Assembly: GCA_003344405.1 (NCBI GenBank) | Contig: NOWV01000028.1 | Location: 186,001-250,000, forward strand | Source: Trichoplax sp. H2 | Lineage: Eukaryota; Placozoa; Uniplacotomia; Trichoplacea | DNA: 64,000 nt | Reading direction: 5' to 3' | Shown here: piece after piece, positions 26,901 through 38,183 of the stretch | Numbering within the stretch: position 1 is the stretch's first letter | Layout: each line of letters begins with the position of its first letter | Position numbers and translations under genes: made by a program | The notes under the pieces: model-generated | The model's database searches: none | What the model was told of the DNA's origin: nothing | What the model saw: only the letters and a program-made list of their open reading frames with translations

Positions 26901-27616
26901 ATATTATTTATAGAACGGTCATCATCGTCACTTTATTGTCTGTATGATTCTAATGAGGTTTAGATAATATCTTTCTTAAATGAATCAATACCTTTTACTG
27001 TCAGTGTTGGATTTTATCTGATCTTATCTTACTTTAAGTAAGCATGAATGGATATCAATGATGATCGTCGAAATTGTTGCACCTTAAATTTTATCCCCCG
27101 AATTGCCAGTAACACATTTATAATTGATTGCAAAAAGATGATAACATAGTATCACTACTATCTAATTGAGTCAATATCCTCGTTGAATAAATTATGCATA
27201 ACTTTGAAATCAAATAGAACGATGCCCAACTTAATAACAAACTTTATAGGTATATCCTTGTTACAATATTTCAACTTACTTTATGTGCATATTAAAACTA
27301 ACCTGTTTACAATTTGTTTCATAATCGGATTGTCCTGCAGATCCACAGCGTATTACCACATCACCCTGTAATGCATCCTTTACTAGTGGGTTATATTGAC
27401 TAGTATGATTAATATTGTCTGGAACATCTGTTTTATCCTGCTGACAGTTTGATTGTGATTTAAAGCCTTCTAATTGTCGTAGAAGCCATTGTCGTTTACT
27501 TTCTGAAGTCTGACTCAAGTGTTCATCAGCTAAATCACTCAGTAGGAAGTCTTTTAATTTATCCAATTGTTGATCTAATTCGTTATGTTCGATTGTCGCT
27601 TCTTCTATTCTAGGGA
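11329..27616 (-). CDS. AFAP1-like adaptor with tandem PH domains and C-terminal coiled coil (5' end incomplete)
   Basis: Four exons join in frame: 27303-27616, 13963-14868, 12024-12974 and 11329-11919. All three internal introns are phase 0 and have good sites (CAG|GTTAGT, AAG|GTGAGA, ACG|GTGAGT). They encode about 920 residues. Order: an acidic helical N-terminal segment (LDQQLDKLKDFLLSDLADEH), a first PH domain, a linker, a second PH domain, a basic/Ser-rich linker and a charged coiled coil ending IRANTK. AFAP1-family proteins, which cross-link actin filaments and recruit Src/PKC, have this layout: an N-terminal helix, two PH domains and a C-terminal leucine zipper. The second PH resembles AFAP1 PH2 around LLLRGYDV. 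Other tandem-PH adaptors are not excluded. The first exon begins in phase 1, so a 5' exon is missing; a 19-nt candidate is at 33558-33576. Confidence 0.62.
12024..12974 (-). CDS. AFAP1-like gene, PH2 exon
   Basis: 317 codons, phase 0 at both ends (acceptor caatatatag|GGA, donor ACG|GTGAGT). The PH domain lies at about 12530-12806: YGFLERKNAVGKWTSYWFTL, HCYKEPNDAAPSDSLLLRGY, RYIFSLSTG, and a C-terminal helix with its Trp (TRTSWIYALSQAI). It is followed by a very basic stretch (KPKAKKLSILRKKKR), an acidic/Ser-rich linker, and a Lys/Gln-rich helical segment (KEKLVSQLKAQKERLINSLN). Confidence 0.8.
12975..13962 (-). other. Intron between PH1 and PH2 exons, with tandem repeat
   Basis: GT-AG phase-0 intron of 988 bp. 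About half of it is a degenerate tandem repeat (13437-13850) directly downstream of the PH1 donor. Confidence 0.7.
13437..13850 (+). repeat. Tandem repeat, period about 272 bp with an internal 78-bp subrepeat
   Basis: The string ccaaaaatgctagacaa recurs at 13484 and 13756. A second motif (caacgt.ctaagt..tatagagtag, then tgtccttt.aatgt) recurs at about 13512, 13590 and 13780. The array lies wholly within the intron and stops about 110 bp before the PH1 donor. Confidence 0.7.
13963..14868 (-). CDS. AFAP1-like gene, PH1 exon
   Basis: 302 codons, phase 0 at both ends (acceptor tttcctatag|GTT, donor AAG|GTGAGA). About 155 polar, acidic residues precede the PH domain, which spans about 14073-14400. 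PH landmarks: SGYLYL (first strand), KRWCVVGHQSFYLYE (strands 2-3), KKLYVFELMHPNGRLVLGA (strands 5-6) and QDSWVNAIESEF, the C-terminal helix with its invariant Trp. The insert QGQDENDRQNY lengthens the first loop. I see no clear KxnKxR phosphoinositide signature, so lipid binding is uncertain. Confidence 0.8.
17980..18670 (+). repeat. Tandem array, four copies, period about 183 bp
   Basis: The motif tagtgagtattcact and variants recurs at 17984, 18169, 18349 and 18534. Each copy continues with tttctt...aaataaaa, then a cttgagcctagaggtt motif, ctgtatttatttttcat, aa.aatgtcatt and gcatcaggga..aactagaa. Copies differ at perhaps 15-25% of positions. Confidence 0.8.
19756..20236 (+). repeat. Tandem duplication, period about 285 bp
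   Basis: Copies at 19756-19966 and 20041-20236 share ttttat...tctaaaactcagat at the start and catgatgatagagaatcaag at the end, with an AT-dinucleotide run between them. Confidence 0.75.
21030..22920 (+). repeat. Degenerate repeat array with embedded (AAT)n, unit about 420 bp
   Basis: The block gtcaataataataataaagtt...aaggcaata.atgagtcagt recurs at about 21049, 21832 and 22255. The follow-on block (attctttcgc.cat, gaaatcagct.ttcatatc.aatatcac, then ccgcatttct) recurs after each and again, more decayed, to about 22.9 kb. The spacing of about 780 then 420 bp suggests a lost or fused unit. Confidence 0.75.
22742..22753 (+). repeat. Homopolymer C12
   Basis: Twelve consecutive C bases in a strongly AT-rich intron. 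Confidence 0.95.
24600..24900 (+). repeat. Degenerate tandem repeat, period about 180 bp
   Basis: The pattern caact.tcaaatt..tattgaactc followed by gatgatt.aatgacatcat and att.tgagatttc occurs at about 24609 and 24792. Weaker echoes (atatcatt, gatttt) around 24.37, 25.61 and 25.82 kb suggest a larger decayed array. Confidence 0.55.
27303..27616 (-). CDS. AFAP1-like gene, N-terminal helical exon
   Basis: 104 complete codons, preceded by a strong acceptor (ten T residues then attgcag at 27617-27620) in phase 1 and followed by donor CAG|GTTAGT in phase 0. The product is acidic and helical (LDKLKDFLLSD, ESKRQWLLRQLEGF), then polar. By memory it lines up with the extreme N-terminus of AFAP1, where a leucine-rich helix is followed by a KKAVIxNxLxRxQ-like stretch. 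Linking this exon to the PH exons 12.4 kb away rests on matching phase, strand and this resemblance; a separate gene cannot be excluded. Confidence 0.6.
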
Positions 27617-29589
27617 CTGCAATAAAAAAAAACACAGACACGTAACAAAAGTTAATATCTTTTGAAAACATTCCTGAATATAATTTTAGAGCTGACTTTA
27701 AGTTAATATCATCATATTCAATCTTCCGCTAATCCTGCTGAGACTAAATTAATAATATTGGATGTTAAGAACAATAGCTTTGATCATCTATGAATGATCT
27801 GACATTTTTTTCTAATATAAATTTATCATAACATGAAGTTGCAATTTATTTCTTAATTTGTTTTTCTAAACGTAGTTATAAATTCACTAATAATTACGCG
27901 CATAATTTGTACTAGCGTATCCCCAAGCACTTTCTAGAATTAATCGACGCCTACCAATTAATAAAATGCTTTAGATATGGTCTAGACTAAAACCGTAGGG
28001 GCATTGATCTCGTTCTACTATGCTATGTGTAACATATATTTTATGAAATATGCGTATTTACACAGCAATCCATATTTGACCGCAATATGGCAACTATCTC
28101 AACTACAATCGTAGAATTATAATTTCTAATCGAAAAAGGAACATGAAATAATTTTAAATTTCGTAATAAGTTTTGCAATGAGGAAGAAACAAATATAATT
28201 TGCTTTCCAAGTAGGATAAATAAACAAATACATACGTATCAGTGGGACATAAAAACTTTTGCGATATCTAATGGCCTCGATTCATAACATGTAATTTTAT
28301 TGGGATTAACTTATACAATTTTATGCCTTAAATGAATCTTGTTTTGCTTATTAGGAAATATTCACTGCAATGAAATTGTAATTTGGAATGTAAATTATGA
28401 TATCTCTGACAGAAAAAATAATAAATTAAATCTGATGGTTAATCAAACAAATGCCTACACTGATGGGAATTGACTTTCGCTTATTTAGAAAAGACTTAAA
28501 GTTTTGCTTGTAATCTTTTATTTCTATCGCTTTTGATATATTTACGCTTTTAGTACCGAATAAACCGAACTTTTAACATTTCTCTCTTCAGTATTAACAT
28601 AGATTAGGCATAAGTGATGAGAAATTGATATTGAGACTAGGTACTGAATAGATTCAATGCCTCCCGATTCATATACAATTAATTAAGAATATTTTCTCTG
28701 TTCGACTTGCAATTCACAATCACAAGATATCGGAGAAAAAGACAGATAACAATAGCTAAAGTTATGGATTTAGTAAGAGTAATATATATAAATAACAGCT
28801 AAACTAGCTATTGATTCCATAAAATGACAGAATGCAAATAGATCATTGACTTAACAACTATCCACAGACATCTGTTTATTAAAAAGAATAAAGAGACTGA
28901 ACACCCGCTGCGGGGTAAAATTTATGTCATTTATTATGCTCTGTTTTGACCTTAGTTAAGAGCGTATATGGTTAAATAGTCTCATTTGTAGAATTAACCA
29001 TATTTTTTATCTTAGAAAATACTGTCACGTAAGCTATTTGAAAAATTAAACTTTTCCTTTGATCCAGGTTGATTCATGTTTGCAGCTATCAGATGGTATT
29101 TTTAAGTTCGTAATAAGGGATTCACTAATAATTAATAATAGTAGATCTTCATTTAGGTAATTTAGATGCTTTAGTTAAGCAAATATCATAACTATAGTTA
29201 ATGATAACTACTCCTAACTCACGAAAGTATCATGCTATCTGTAATGGTCATTAAGCAAATAATTTTAACCACAATCGCGACATCTAAATTCATGAATCAT
29301 GTCACAATAGCTTAATGTCTTCTACACAGAGCCGGTGATGGACTTATTAGAATTTAAATTTCACCCTTATTTTAACATAAAATAAAATATTCTGTTGCCA
29401 AAATAAATAAGTTACCATACACCTTAATAAGATTAATCTTATGATGAAACGTTGTTTAACATAAGTATTCTTTTACGTCCTTCAGTTTTTAAGTCTATAA
29501 CACATGGGCTAACTTAATATCATAGGGGTTTTGCTTTATGAAGCAGCCGTCTATCGTTTCGGATTTTAAAGTTAATAGAAATTGCGGTT

Positions 29590-30440
29590 AGACCATCATC
29601 ACAATTTACTCTGTATGTTAATTATCAGGTTGAAAGCAATTAGAATCTGTACATTAGCCGTCTAGTTGCGAAAAAATTGATCAATATATCACATGCTAGC
29701 ATACGCGTTGTAATTGAACTATGTATAGGAGTTGCTTATACTATAATGTTCCTATAACAAGTTGACAATATCCCTCTGTATATTAATTATCAAGCAGAAA
29801 GTAATTAAAATCAGTGTATCTGCCGTCAAGTAGCGTAAAATTGATCAATATGCTATATGGGAGCATATGTGTGGTAACTAGACTATGTATTCGAGTTGCT
29901 TATCCCTTAATGTTCCTATAATAAGTTGACTATATCTTCCTGTGTATTAATTATTAAGTAGAAAGAAATTAAAATCAGTGTAAAGCCTATCAAGTTGGCG
30001 GAGAAATTGATCAATATGCTACAGGCGAGCATATTATAATTAGACTTTATATGCGAAATACTCATACCATGATCTTACTATGGCAAGATTGACCGTATCT
30101 ATATGTATATTTTTGTCAAGCAGAAAGCAATTAAAATCAATGTTCCGGCCATGAAATTGGCGTGAAAATTGATCAATATTGTACGTACGAGTTAACGTGT
30201 TGCAATTGGGCTACAAATGCATTTTATTTATATCATGATCTTCCTATAACAAGGTCGATTATATCTTTCTCTCTACGTATAGTTTTATCAAGCAGGAAGC
30301 AATTATGATCAGCATATCAGCGTTCAATATTGTGTAAAAAGTGATCATTATACTACGTGCGAACATATTACAATTGGACTATATGTACGAGTTACTTATA
30401 CCATAATCTCCCTAATACAAAGTTAACTATATCTTAACTC
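29590..30440 (+). repeat. Tandem array, five copies, period about 165 bp
   Basis: The landmark attgatcaatat occurs at 29676, 29840, 30006 and 30168, and as gtgatcattat at 30340, giving spacings of 164, 166, 162 and about 172 bp. Each unit also carries tgtat.ttaattatcaag, agaaagcaattaaaatca and a closing cctataacaag.tgacta. It is the clearest satellite-like array in the window. Confidence 0.88.
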
Positions 30441-31194
30441 TATTCAGATACCTCATGATATAGTGAGGGCCAAACTAACTGAAGATAAAATCGGTTTTGT
30501 TGCAGTTTACAAAAGAGGTTCACGTAAGCTAGTCGTGATACTCGGTGTAGACTAAACTTCCAGATATATTTTCTTGGGAACTGGCACTTTAGATTCTACC
30601 ACTGTAGGTTTATAAACTAAATTTAAATAAATTCGGTAAATATGTACCATAATGTCCATGTATTTCCTCCTATACTCAAGATATTAGCATGCTTGTAAAT
30701 CAAAGTAAACGATAAAAACGTCTTCTTGTACATTTTACCTGTCATAACTGGAAATTATGATATCATTTGTTTTTCTCACATTTTCGATCGTAACGCGTTA
30801 ATTAAAGATAATATCTTTAATCACATGTAATCTACATTTAGGAATTAAATTTTAGCTTTATGTCACTTATATGAAGCTGTGAAAAGTACAACTAGGTATG
30901 TTTCTAGCACTAGCTATTGAATAAGGAAGCAACCCAAAAATATATTACTATTTGCAACCATTTTAATGAGTCAATGTGAATTTGTGATATGTCAAGGAAG
31001 TCTCGCTAATTTAATGATGAAAATATTCGATTTACATAGTTGTTCAGGCTAGCAAGTTTCCAGCCATTCAGGAGTTGAATAATCTACCCTACCAATGCCA
31101 TAAAATCTACAAATTCTGATACACTTGCCTAATATTACATAACTCTAACCATACAAATGATGTCGCATGGATAAATAAGCAATGGAATAATAGA

Positions 31195-31560
31195 TCACTA
31201 TAATTTACTGTGTACAACTCGGAAATAAAGTAATTTACAAAAACTTCCGTGGATAGTAGTACGTGTATCTTGAACGAATTTAGAAGGAATCATATATAGT
31301 GTATAGCTATAGACGTTATTATAGGTTCATATCATAAAACCCTCCACTCGATTCTATGAAAGTGTTATGTATTCTGTATTAATGCATCAATGTAATTAAC
31401 TATGCATAGCTTATAACTAACGTAATTTGCAAAATCGACTGCAGTATGTGTATCTTGAACGAGTTTAGAAGGAATTCGGTATAAGTATTAAAGGTAGATA
31501 TTATAGATTCAAATCATAAAATCCCTGTCACGTTCTGTAATAGTTACATAATTAGTATGT
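31195..31560 (+). repeat. Tandem duplication, period about 185 bp
   Basis: The string gtgtatcttgaacga.ttta then gaaggaat recurs at 31263 and 31448, followed in both by tatagattcatatcataaaa-like sequence. Confidence 0.75.
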
Positions 31561-34237
31561 TACCTTCTTTCTATATATGGTTAAATATCACGATGTTATC
31601 ACGTCATGCGTATATAGATGTAGTTATGGTACTGTATTAAGGTTATCTATATATGTATTCTCATGTTGCCATACTCGGTATGATATTCTATTTGTAATGT
31701 CTAAACTAGGGAAACCTTTCTGTTAGTGATGATCTTGTGATCTACGTTAGTAGATCAAAGGTCACAATAAAGAAAGTACATAAACTCTTTATTTTAATAA
31801 TAAAGTTAGTTCTTCAACTTAATTACTGGGTCTCCTTGCTGAGTGCAGATCTAGTACTTGTTACAAAATTTGGAAGTTGTAACAATCCCCTACCCAATTC
31901 TATAAAAAGTTTTGTGTTTCCTATGAGAATTATGTTTCTTTGTGTATTTAGTAATATAATAGTAGCAAATTCCATTTAAAACGTTTTATATCATATGGGT
32001 TTTACTCCATTTCTTTCTACGTCCCCTTTTTAAGCTGAATCGATAATCGATTCCTATCAAAGATTAAAAAATTGCTATAAGTGTGAGCTCTTAAAATGCT
32101 ATTTGTACATTTGTTACTTTTACTACTTAAGAAACGTAACTATTCTTATTAAATAGATGTACTAATCCTCTACATTTAAAAACCAAAGCAGCTTCCTTAA
32201 AATTAAACAATACTATGAAGATAATCTATTTAATTCGCTGCAAGGGTATAGCTCTGTCTACATGACATGTTGTCTTCTTTTATTACTTCTGCACCACGAA
32301 ACTATTTGAATCAAATTACTAACTCTTTATTTCGAGGCATTGAATTATACCGTATGGTACATATCTAATCAAGGTTAGGAATCTTAAATTACCTGCGAAT
32401 GTTTGTACACTGCATTAATTTAACATAGAGATTTACTATGTCGAAAAAAATAACGATAGAATCAAACCCTATCTGATTTTACGTTTATGACTATCATTTA
32501 AAATGATTTAAGATAATGTATAAGTAACAGTGTGACTGCTTTTAGCTCGAATTAGGCTATTAAATTTATTGAATGCTCCATATTAATCTAAGTTACCGAA
32601 ACTATTTTAATGTAAATTTCATTTAACTATTAAAAATATATTATCTTAATCATTGTGGTCGATGATCGTAAGCTGTTAAAATTTACAGATTTAGAAAAAC
32701 TGAAGCTCACTTTCGTGGGCTTTTCGTATTCTGCCTAAAAAAAAATTTTAACTTTAATTTAGAGCCTAATAAGGTCAAAAATATCATTTTGAGATTTCAC
32801 TAGGCTTTTAATAGTACCATATTCTCTGAAACGACGATAATATGTACTTTACTACACCATAGAAAACTTGCAATCTCTGGTTATTTAATTCGATTCTAAA
32901 CATGACAACATAACCTGGATAATTTTCAGGATTAACCAGTACTTTTTTTTGCATTAGCAGGTTAGAGTACCTGCTAACTTTATGTCGTGTCTGATTTCTT
33001 TATGAACAATCTACATACCTTTTAATGTTCTATCATGATATCATAAATCAATGCTTTGAATAAATCCTCTGGGACTGGTCAATTTATAGTTGCTTTGCAA
33101 GAGAGTTTTTTCACGCTTTAAGCGTAAATTAGTTCTCAGACAATTTTTCCTTTCAATGTAACGAGTTACTTTATAGTAGTAATGATTATATGAACGATAA
33201 TTAGACTAAATCTACACTAATAAATCGTAATTTCATTATAGTCAATTATTGTCAAGATAACTTTACTATTATTTTATCGCTCATTAAGAAGTAATTAGAG
33301 CAGAAACAAAACTTAAAATTAGGATACAAAGAAGCTCATAAATCGCTTGATAGTAATGTAGTGCAGTCCCAAAATAGATCATGTTTGTAGGTTAGATTCT
33401 GAGGGTTACTTATGTGTATATCAATAGAGCTGAATATTACAGGTAATCCTTAAAAAACGAACTAATGCAAGCGAAATGAATAAGAAACCAAAACCCAAGT
33501 TCTTGTTACAACTTTTGAAGCACTTTATAGCATCTAAGCAAATTTTAAATTACATACCGAGCAACAAAACATTCATATATCGATTACGACTCGTTATATC
33601 AAGCTAACGACTTCTGAGTAGGAGTAGTTGATCCAGTATAGTAGACTTAATATGTTTAAAAGACAGTTTGATCGGGCATAATCTTTACTCAATTGGCTAC
33701 AGATCTTCTTAAACTTAATGCTGACAGCATACTGTAGGTAGAATTTAATATCCTTCCTACACATAAGTAGCAGAAATGCTATACTAGATGCATAGAGTAG
33801 TCGATATAATTTTACTATCTACAATAAAATAGGATTACGCCGTAGTTGATTGGTTTCAACGTTGAAGGAACTAATAATCCGAACATTCTCTTTCAAAATC
33901 ATTAAACAGATGATCAAGCTCAGTTAGACACCTCCTAAACGAATTGACATAAACGAAGCACGCTATTTCTATTCTAAGTAAATAAAATAGCACCCTTCTT
34001 TATCCTTATTTATTTATCTAATAATGTCACACCATCTTGCATGTAAACCGAGGATAACTTTAATGATAAATGATCCCAAAATTAATTATTGTTACTAAAA
34101 CCTTTCATCGAATAAAATTATTCGCAATAATTATATCGCTATCGTCTTCATAATCAGCTAAGAAAAGTAAAGATAAGCAAAGAAATACAAGTTTGGCCTT
34201 ATGCATACCTAGTAGCTATGAAGAACGTTTAAATGCA

Positions 34238-34335
34238 TCTCTATAATTATAGTAAGCTTCTGGTAGAGTGTCGATAAAGATTAATGTCTCTATAATTATA
34301 GTAGGATGCTGATAGAGTGTCGATAAAGATTAATG
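34238..34335 (+). repeat. Perfectly phased 49-bp tandem duplication
   Basis: Units 34238-34286 and 34287-34335 both start tctctataattatagta and end gtcgataaagattaatg, with only a few differences in the middle. The low divergence marks it as recent compared with the other arrays. Confidence 0.9.
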
Positions 34336-37301
34336 GATACTCTGTCTTACTTTCAAATAGACTTTAAAGTAGCGTTAACATTATGTATCGTGAATTATTA
34401 ATTCGAGAAGAAATTGACTTAAATGAAAATAGAAGCTTACTTTGTTTTATTGCGCCATCCATTTCCTATTAATGATCAGCACAGAAACTAACTTGCAAAG
34501 TTTTATCTTGATTAGTAGCCGAGAGATTTTAAAAAAATCATGACCATTCTTCTCGTAGAATATACCATCAATTTAATCTTATGCTTTCATCGTTTGTCGA
34601 AGGTAATATAAAATGATTAATACGTTATGTTTTAAACTTTGATAGTAAATACGATTGTATGTATTATTATCAATAGCGTGATTCAAATTTTAAACTGATC
34701 TTCACTCCAAGAATTAATTTCTTAAACATGCTTTAGATGCATCAAGTCCAATACAAATATCGAAATTTAGGGTGATGAATAAGGAAGACGGTAATACAAC
34801 ATAAAGAATAGAATCCAATTTTGCAATTAAATTCATGAAAGGCAATCGCCAATAGAGTTGAATAAGGATATATGGATTGAGACATTGTAAATAAATAAAT
34901 AAAAATACGATCGTCTATAATGATGAATAACTTTTTTGACTAGCAACCTATTCAATTCAATTATTTCTTTTATATCTTTTATTTGAAATAAATTATATAC
35001 AGTACGTGTTCGTAAAGGCATTATTTATAATTGATAGGCAATCACTGGCTGAAAATAGTTGATTTGATGAATAATCAATCATCACATGTTCAAAATCACT
35101 TCAAACAATTCTTGCTAATAGTATGGAGGGCATCTAATTTTAGTTTGATCGTTACATAACAAAATTATGATGTTACAGTTTATTATAAAACGATATTTAA
35201 TAAGGATGAGGCGAAAATTTGTTCAATAAAATCTAAATTAACTACGATATTACTCAATTTGCCAATGTTGGCTGTCTAGGCACATGTTTCTTGCAACATT
35301 ATTTAAATGTTAACGAAAAGGCAATTCAACAGAATATAACGTTAATGCTTAGAAGAATTTCGTGCAAAATGATCCTAACTTTATAAAGATACCATTCAAT
35401 TAGAAATTAAGGTCACTAAAAACCAGTTTGTGGCGATTTGCAGCAAATGATGATAAACCTCGTAATATCACAGCAAGGACTTGAGGCCAAATCTAACTTT
35501 AATATCTTTTACTTATACGATAAGATAATTATTTAACTAGACAATGCATCAAAGTTTATCAAAATTTAATTTGAAATTATTCAGATACGATAATAAAGCC
35601 ATCCAGGCGGTACAATGCCATAGCTTTATAAAATTTCCTTCAACGTAATTTAACACTAGGGCGAAATAGCCTCTTAACTGGTAATTCAATCTAATTGATC
35701 TAACTACACACTACAAAAGTACTATTTAGGCATTCTGATATACTAATTTTTAGATTTTTCTTCGATACGATTGAATTTGAAGATGAAATAGTTTATCAAA
35801 ATATACTGCAAACTTATCGATGTAATTTATTCACTGCGAAGATATTATTTAGGAGATATAATAGCTTTATGCATTCCCCCTAGATGCGATTCGACACTAC
35901 AATAAAATAAAAAATTGAAATTTAGTAGCATCCCATTGATACAATTTAGATACTACGAAGTAACTATTTTGGCCCACTACGTTATCATTTTCTATAATTC
36001 TCTCTGATATGAAACTCTAGGATAAAGTTTTTTAATTGTTCATTTTACAAAGCTTCTTGGAGTCCATTCGATTAAAATTTTCTAAACGCAATCTAGACTG
36101 GATAATGAAAGTACTAGAAGTTACAATATATCAAGATTTATCAGAAATCGACCACCACAATTTAAATAAATAATTTAATCAATTTAACATCGTACATGTT
36201 TCATAGCTAAGTAATAATCTATTTTTACATCATTTCATCTTCCATGATGATCTAACTACCCAAAATATCCCAAGCTTAATACTAATCTGCTAGATACAAT
36301 TAAAACTTAACGATGATAATACTCAGGACATCATCAAAGTGGGCTTGTAAAAATATCGATATTAGTTCTTATCCTGATGATCGTTTTATTTTGTACGGCT
36401 ATCCAGAAATGTACTAGTTAGCAACTGTTCTCGCTGACAGGTTGATCAGTGCAGGAAATAGTTTATGCCATTGTTTTACTTTGATTTTACATTTTGTTTA
36501 CATAAACAAATGACATTAGAATCTAAAAAGAATTAGTTATCAATTAATAATTATTGATCTTATTGTTTAATTATTTATCATCTAGTTTACGAATTCTTTT
36601 CTATTGTTTAGATTTTATAATATAGCTTTAATCTAGTACTTTATTATTTGCCGACATCATGAATCGTAGCGTTGGCGTCCTTGAATAGATCTATTATAAA
36701 CGTTCAAATAAATTGCCGTTACCCTAAGGTAGTTAAATAACTTAGGAATGATAGTTCATTTGAGTAAATCGCTAGCCTTATCTATAGTATCCACTATGAT
36801 TGAATCAATCGATTGCAGCAACCATAAGCGGACACACAGCTAGTTAAAATGAATGATTATAAGTTATAGACATCTGCTACACTTATAATTCATGAATATG
36901 TTCGTAAAGTCTTATCTAATTTCAATTCTATCCCTTAAACTCGAAAATAGTGTCAGTTATTGATCAAAATCTAGTTCAAGATCGCCTAGATCGCATTTCA
37001 AGATAAGCACAAGTGCATAATCAGACTCAGCTGCTATGAGTGAATTGGTTTCTTTCAACTAATTGCTAAGGTTGCCTTAGATCATGTAATTTGAAAAACA
37101 AGGCCAAACTACTATGGTATTACTTATCATGAACCTGATATATAAAACTTAAACCGATAACGGTCATGTAATTATTGTATAGCATGTTAGGTTTCTTTTA
37201 GTAGTCTATAGCACATAATGACTCAATCTAAACTTTACGAATTGAAATAATTGCACTAAGTACGCCATACATCGTGTTTGAATAGCTGCTAGAGTGAAAT
37301 C

Positions 37302-38183
37302 ATGAGAGCAATTAACAGATTAAGAGATACTTTCCGGCCGGTTCAGGGGTATAATTTGAAAGGAATACCGAAAAACCGATAGAATTACTTTCTAAACGGA
37401 ATATTTTACTTCACCCACCAATAATTATAATCTGTACTATGAGGTTATTTTAACAGCTTTTTAAAAGATATCGTAGCTCTTCGACCTCAACTTGGGCTAT
37501 CAAAATTAATAAGTTAGTCATAAACGACTGCAGTGATATCCAGATAATCGATTGAGTGTCTATGGCTATGATAAAGCACGATTTCGGTTTTCTGCGCAAT
37601 AATTGGTTATATGAATAAAACTACTCGACCATGAATATCACCGTAAGGCTAACATGCTGTAAGTAATAATTCAGGAACAACCTTTATGAGTTATATCTAG
37701 CTGAACTGTCGGTAGCTGTATTATATAGTATAGGTCTATAAATAAAATACTAGCTATTAAGTGAAATAAAAGACTGCAGATATCGTAATAAAAATATGAC
37801 GTTGTCTAGCAGTATTGACAAATGAATTCTAACCAATCGATAGCGATATCTATTTTTATTGGCTTATTCCTTTTAACATATATGACCACATTACCCAAAA
37901 CTGTACATTAAAGTTGAATAGCGACGATAACTATTAATAACAGAAAGAAAAAACGAAATGTATTAGCATAGTCACAGGCAAATTCTTATACAATATCTCG
38001 TATGTTTTAATAGATGGAAAGAACAGACTTATATCACAAATAGAACATGTTATAGCCGAAAATGTTGGTATTCCAGATAACTTATCAAATTATAATAATC
38101 GTATAGCGCTAAATAGGCGATTAATTGACAGCCTCATAACTGAGTCATGTAATATAAACGGTGAACAAATTGTTGATGCTTGA
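37302..38183 (+). pseudogene. Possible relic coding sequence, unidentified
   Basis: Several open stretches have less AT-driven composition than the background. One is 37941-38183, 80 codons ending in TGA with no ATG, including IAENVGIPDNLSNYNNRIAL then NRRLIDSLITE. Another is 37438-37518, with FLKDIVALRPQLGLSKLIS. A third is 37302-37382, a 26-codon frame starting MRAINRLRDTFRP. The first two are in different frames and separated by stops, so if they are one gene it is broken. I recognise no family. In AT-rich DNA such patches also arise by chance, so confidence is low. Confidence 0.2.

Larger units (their letters stand above)
14869..27302 (-). other. Giant intron of the AFAP1-like gene (12.4 kb)
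   Basis: I find no supported exon inside. Open frames of 60-90 codons at 16969-17238, 19184-19375, 21049-21243 and 26449-26682 look like chance frames. Instead the intron carries several independent degenerate tandem arrays, listed separately, a C12 tract at 22742-22753 and short AT runs near 20.0 kb. It counts as an intron only if the 27.3-27.6 kb exon belongs to the same gene. Confidence 0.5.

Noticed and set aside
29590-30440. Regularly spaced repeats considered as a CRISPR array
   Set aside because: The whole 165-bp unit is repeated and diverged, with no short conserved repeats separated by unique spacers; the DNA is clearly eukaryotic.
31737-31979. 80-codon plus-strand frame
   Set aside because: Hydrophobic Leu/Ile/Phe/Ser composition typical of chance frames in AT-rich DNA; no domain or splice context.
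36711-36760. Resemblance to mitochondrial/large-subunit rRNA (gttaccctaaggtag)
   Set aside because: Only about 15 bases resemble the conserved rRNA segment; the flanks do not continue the match.
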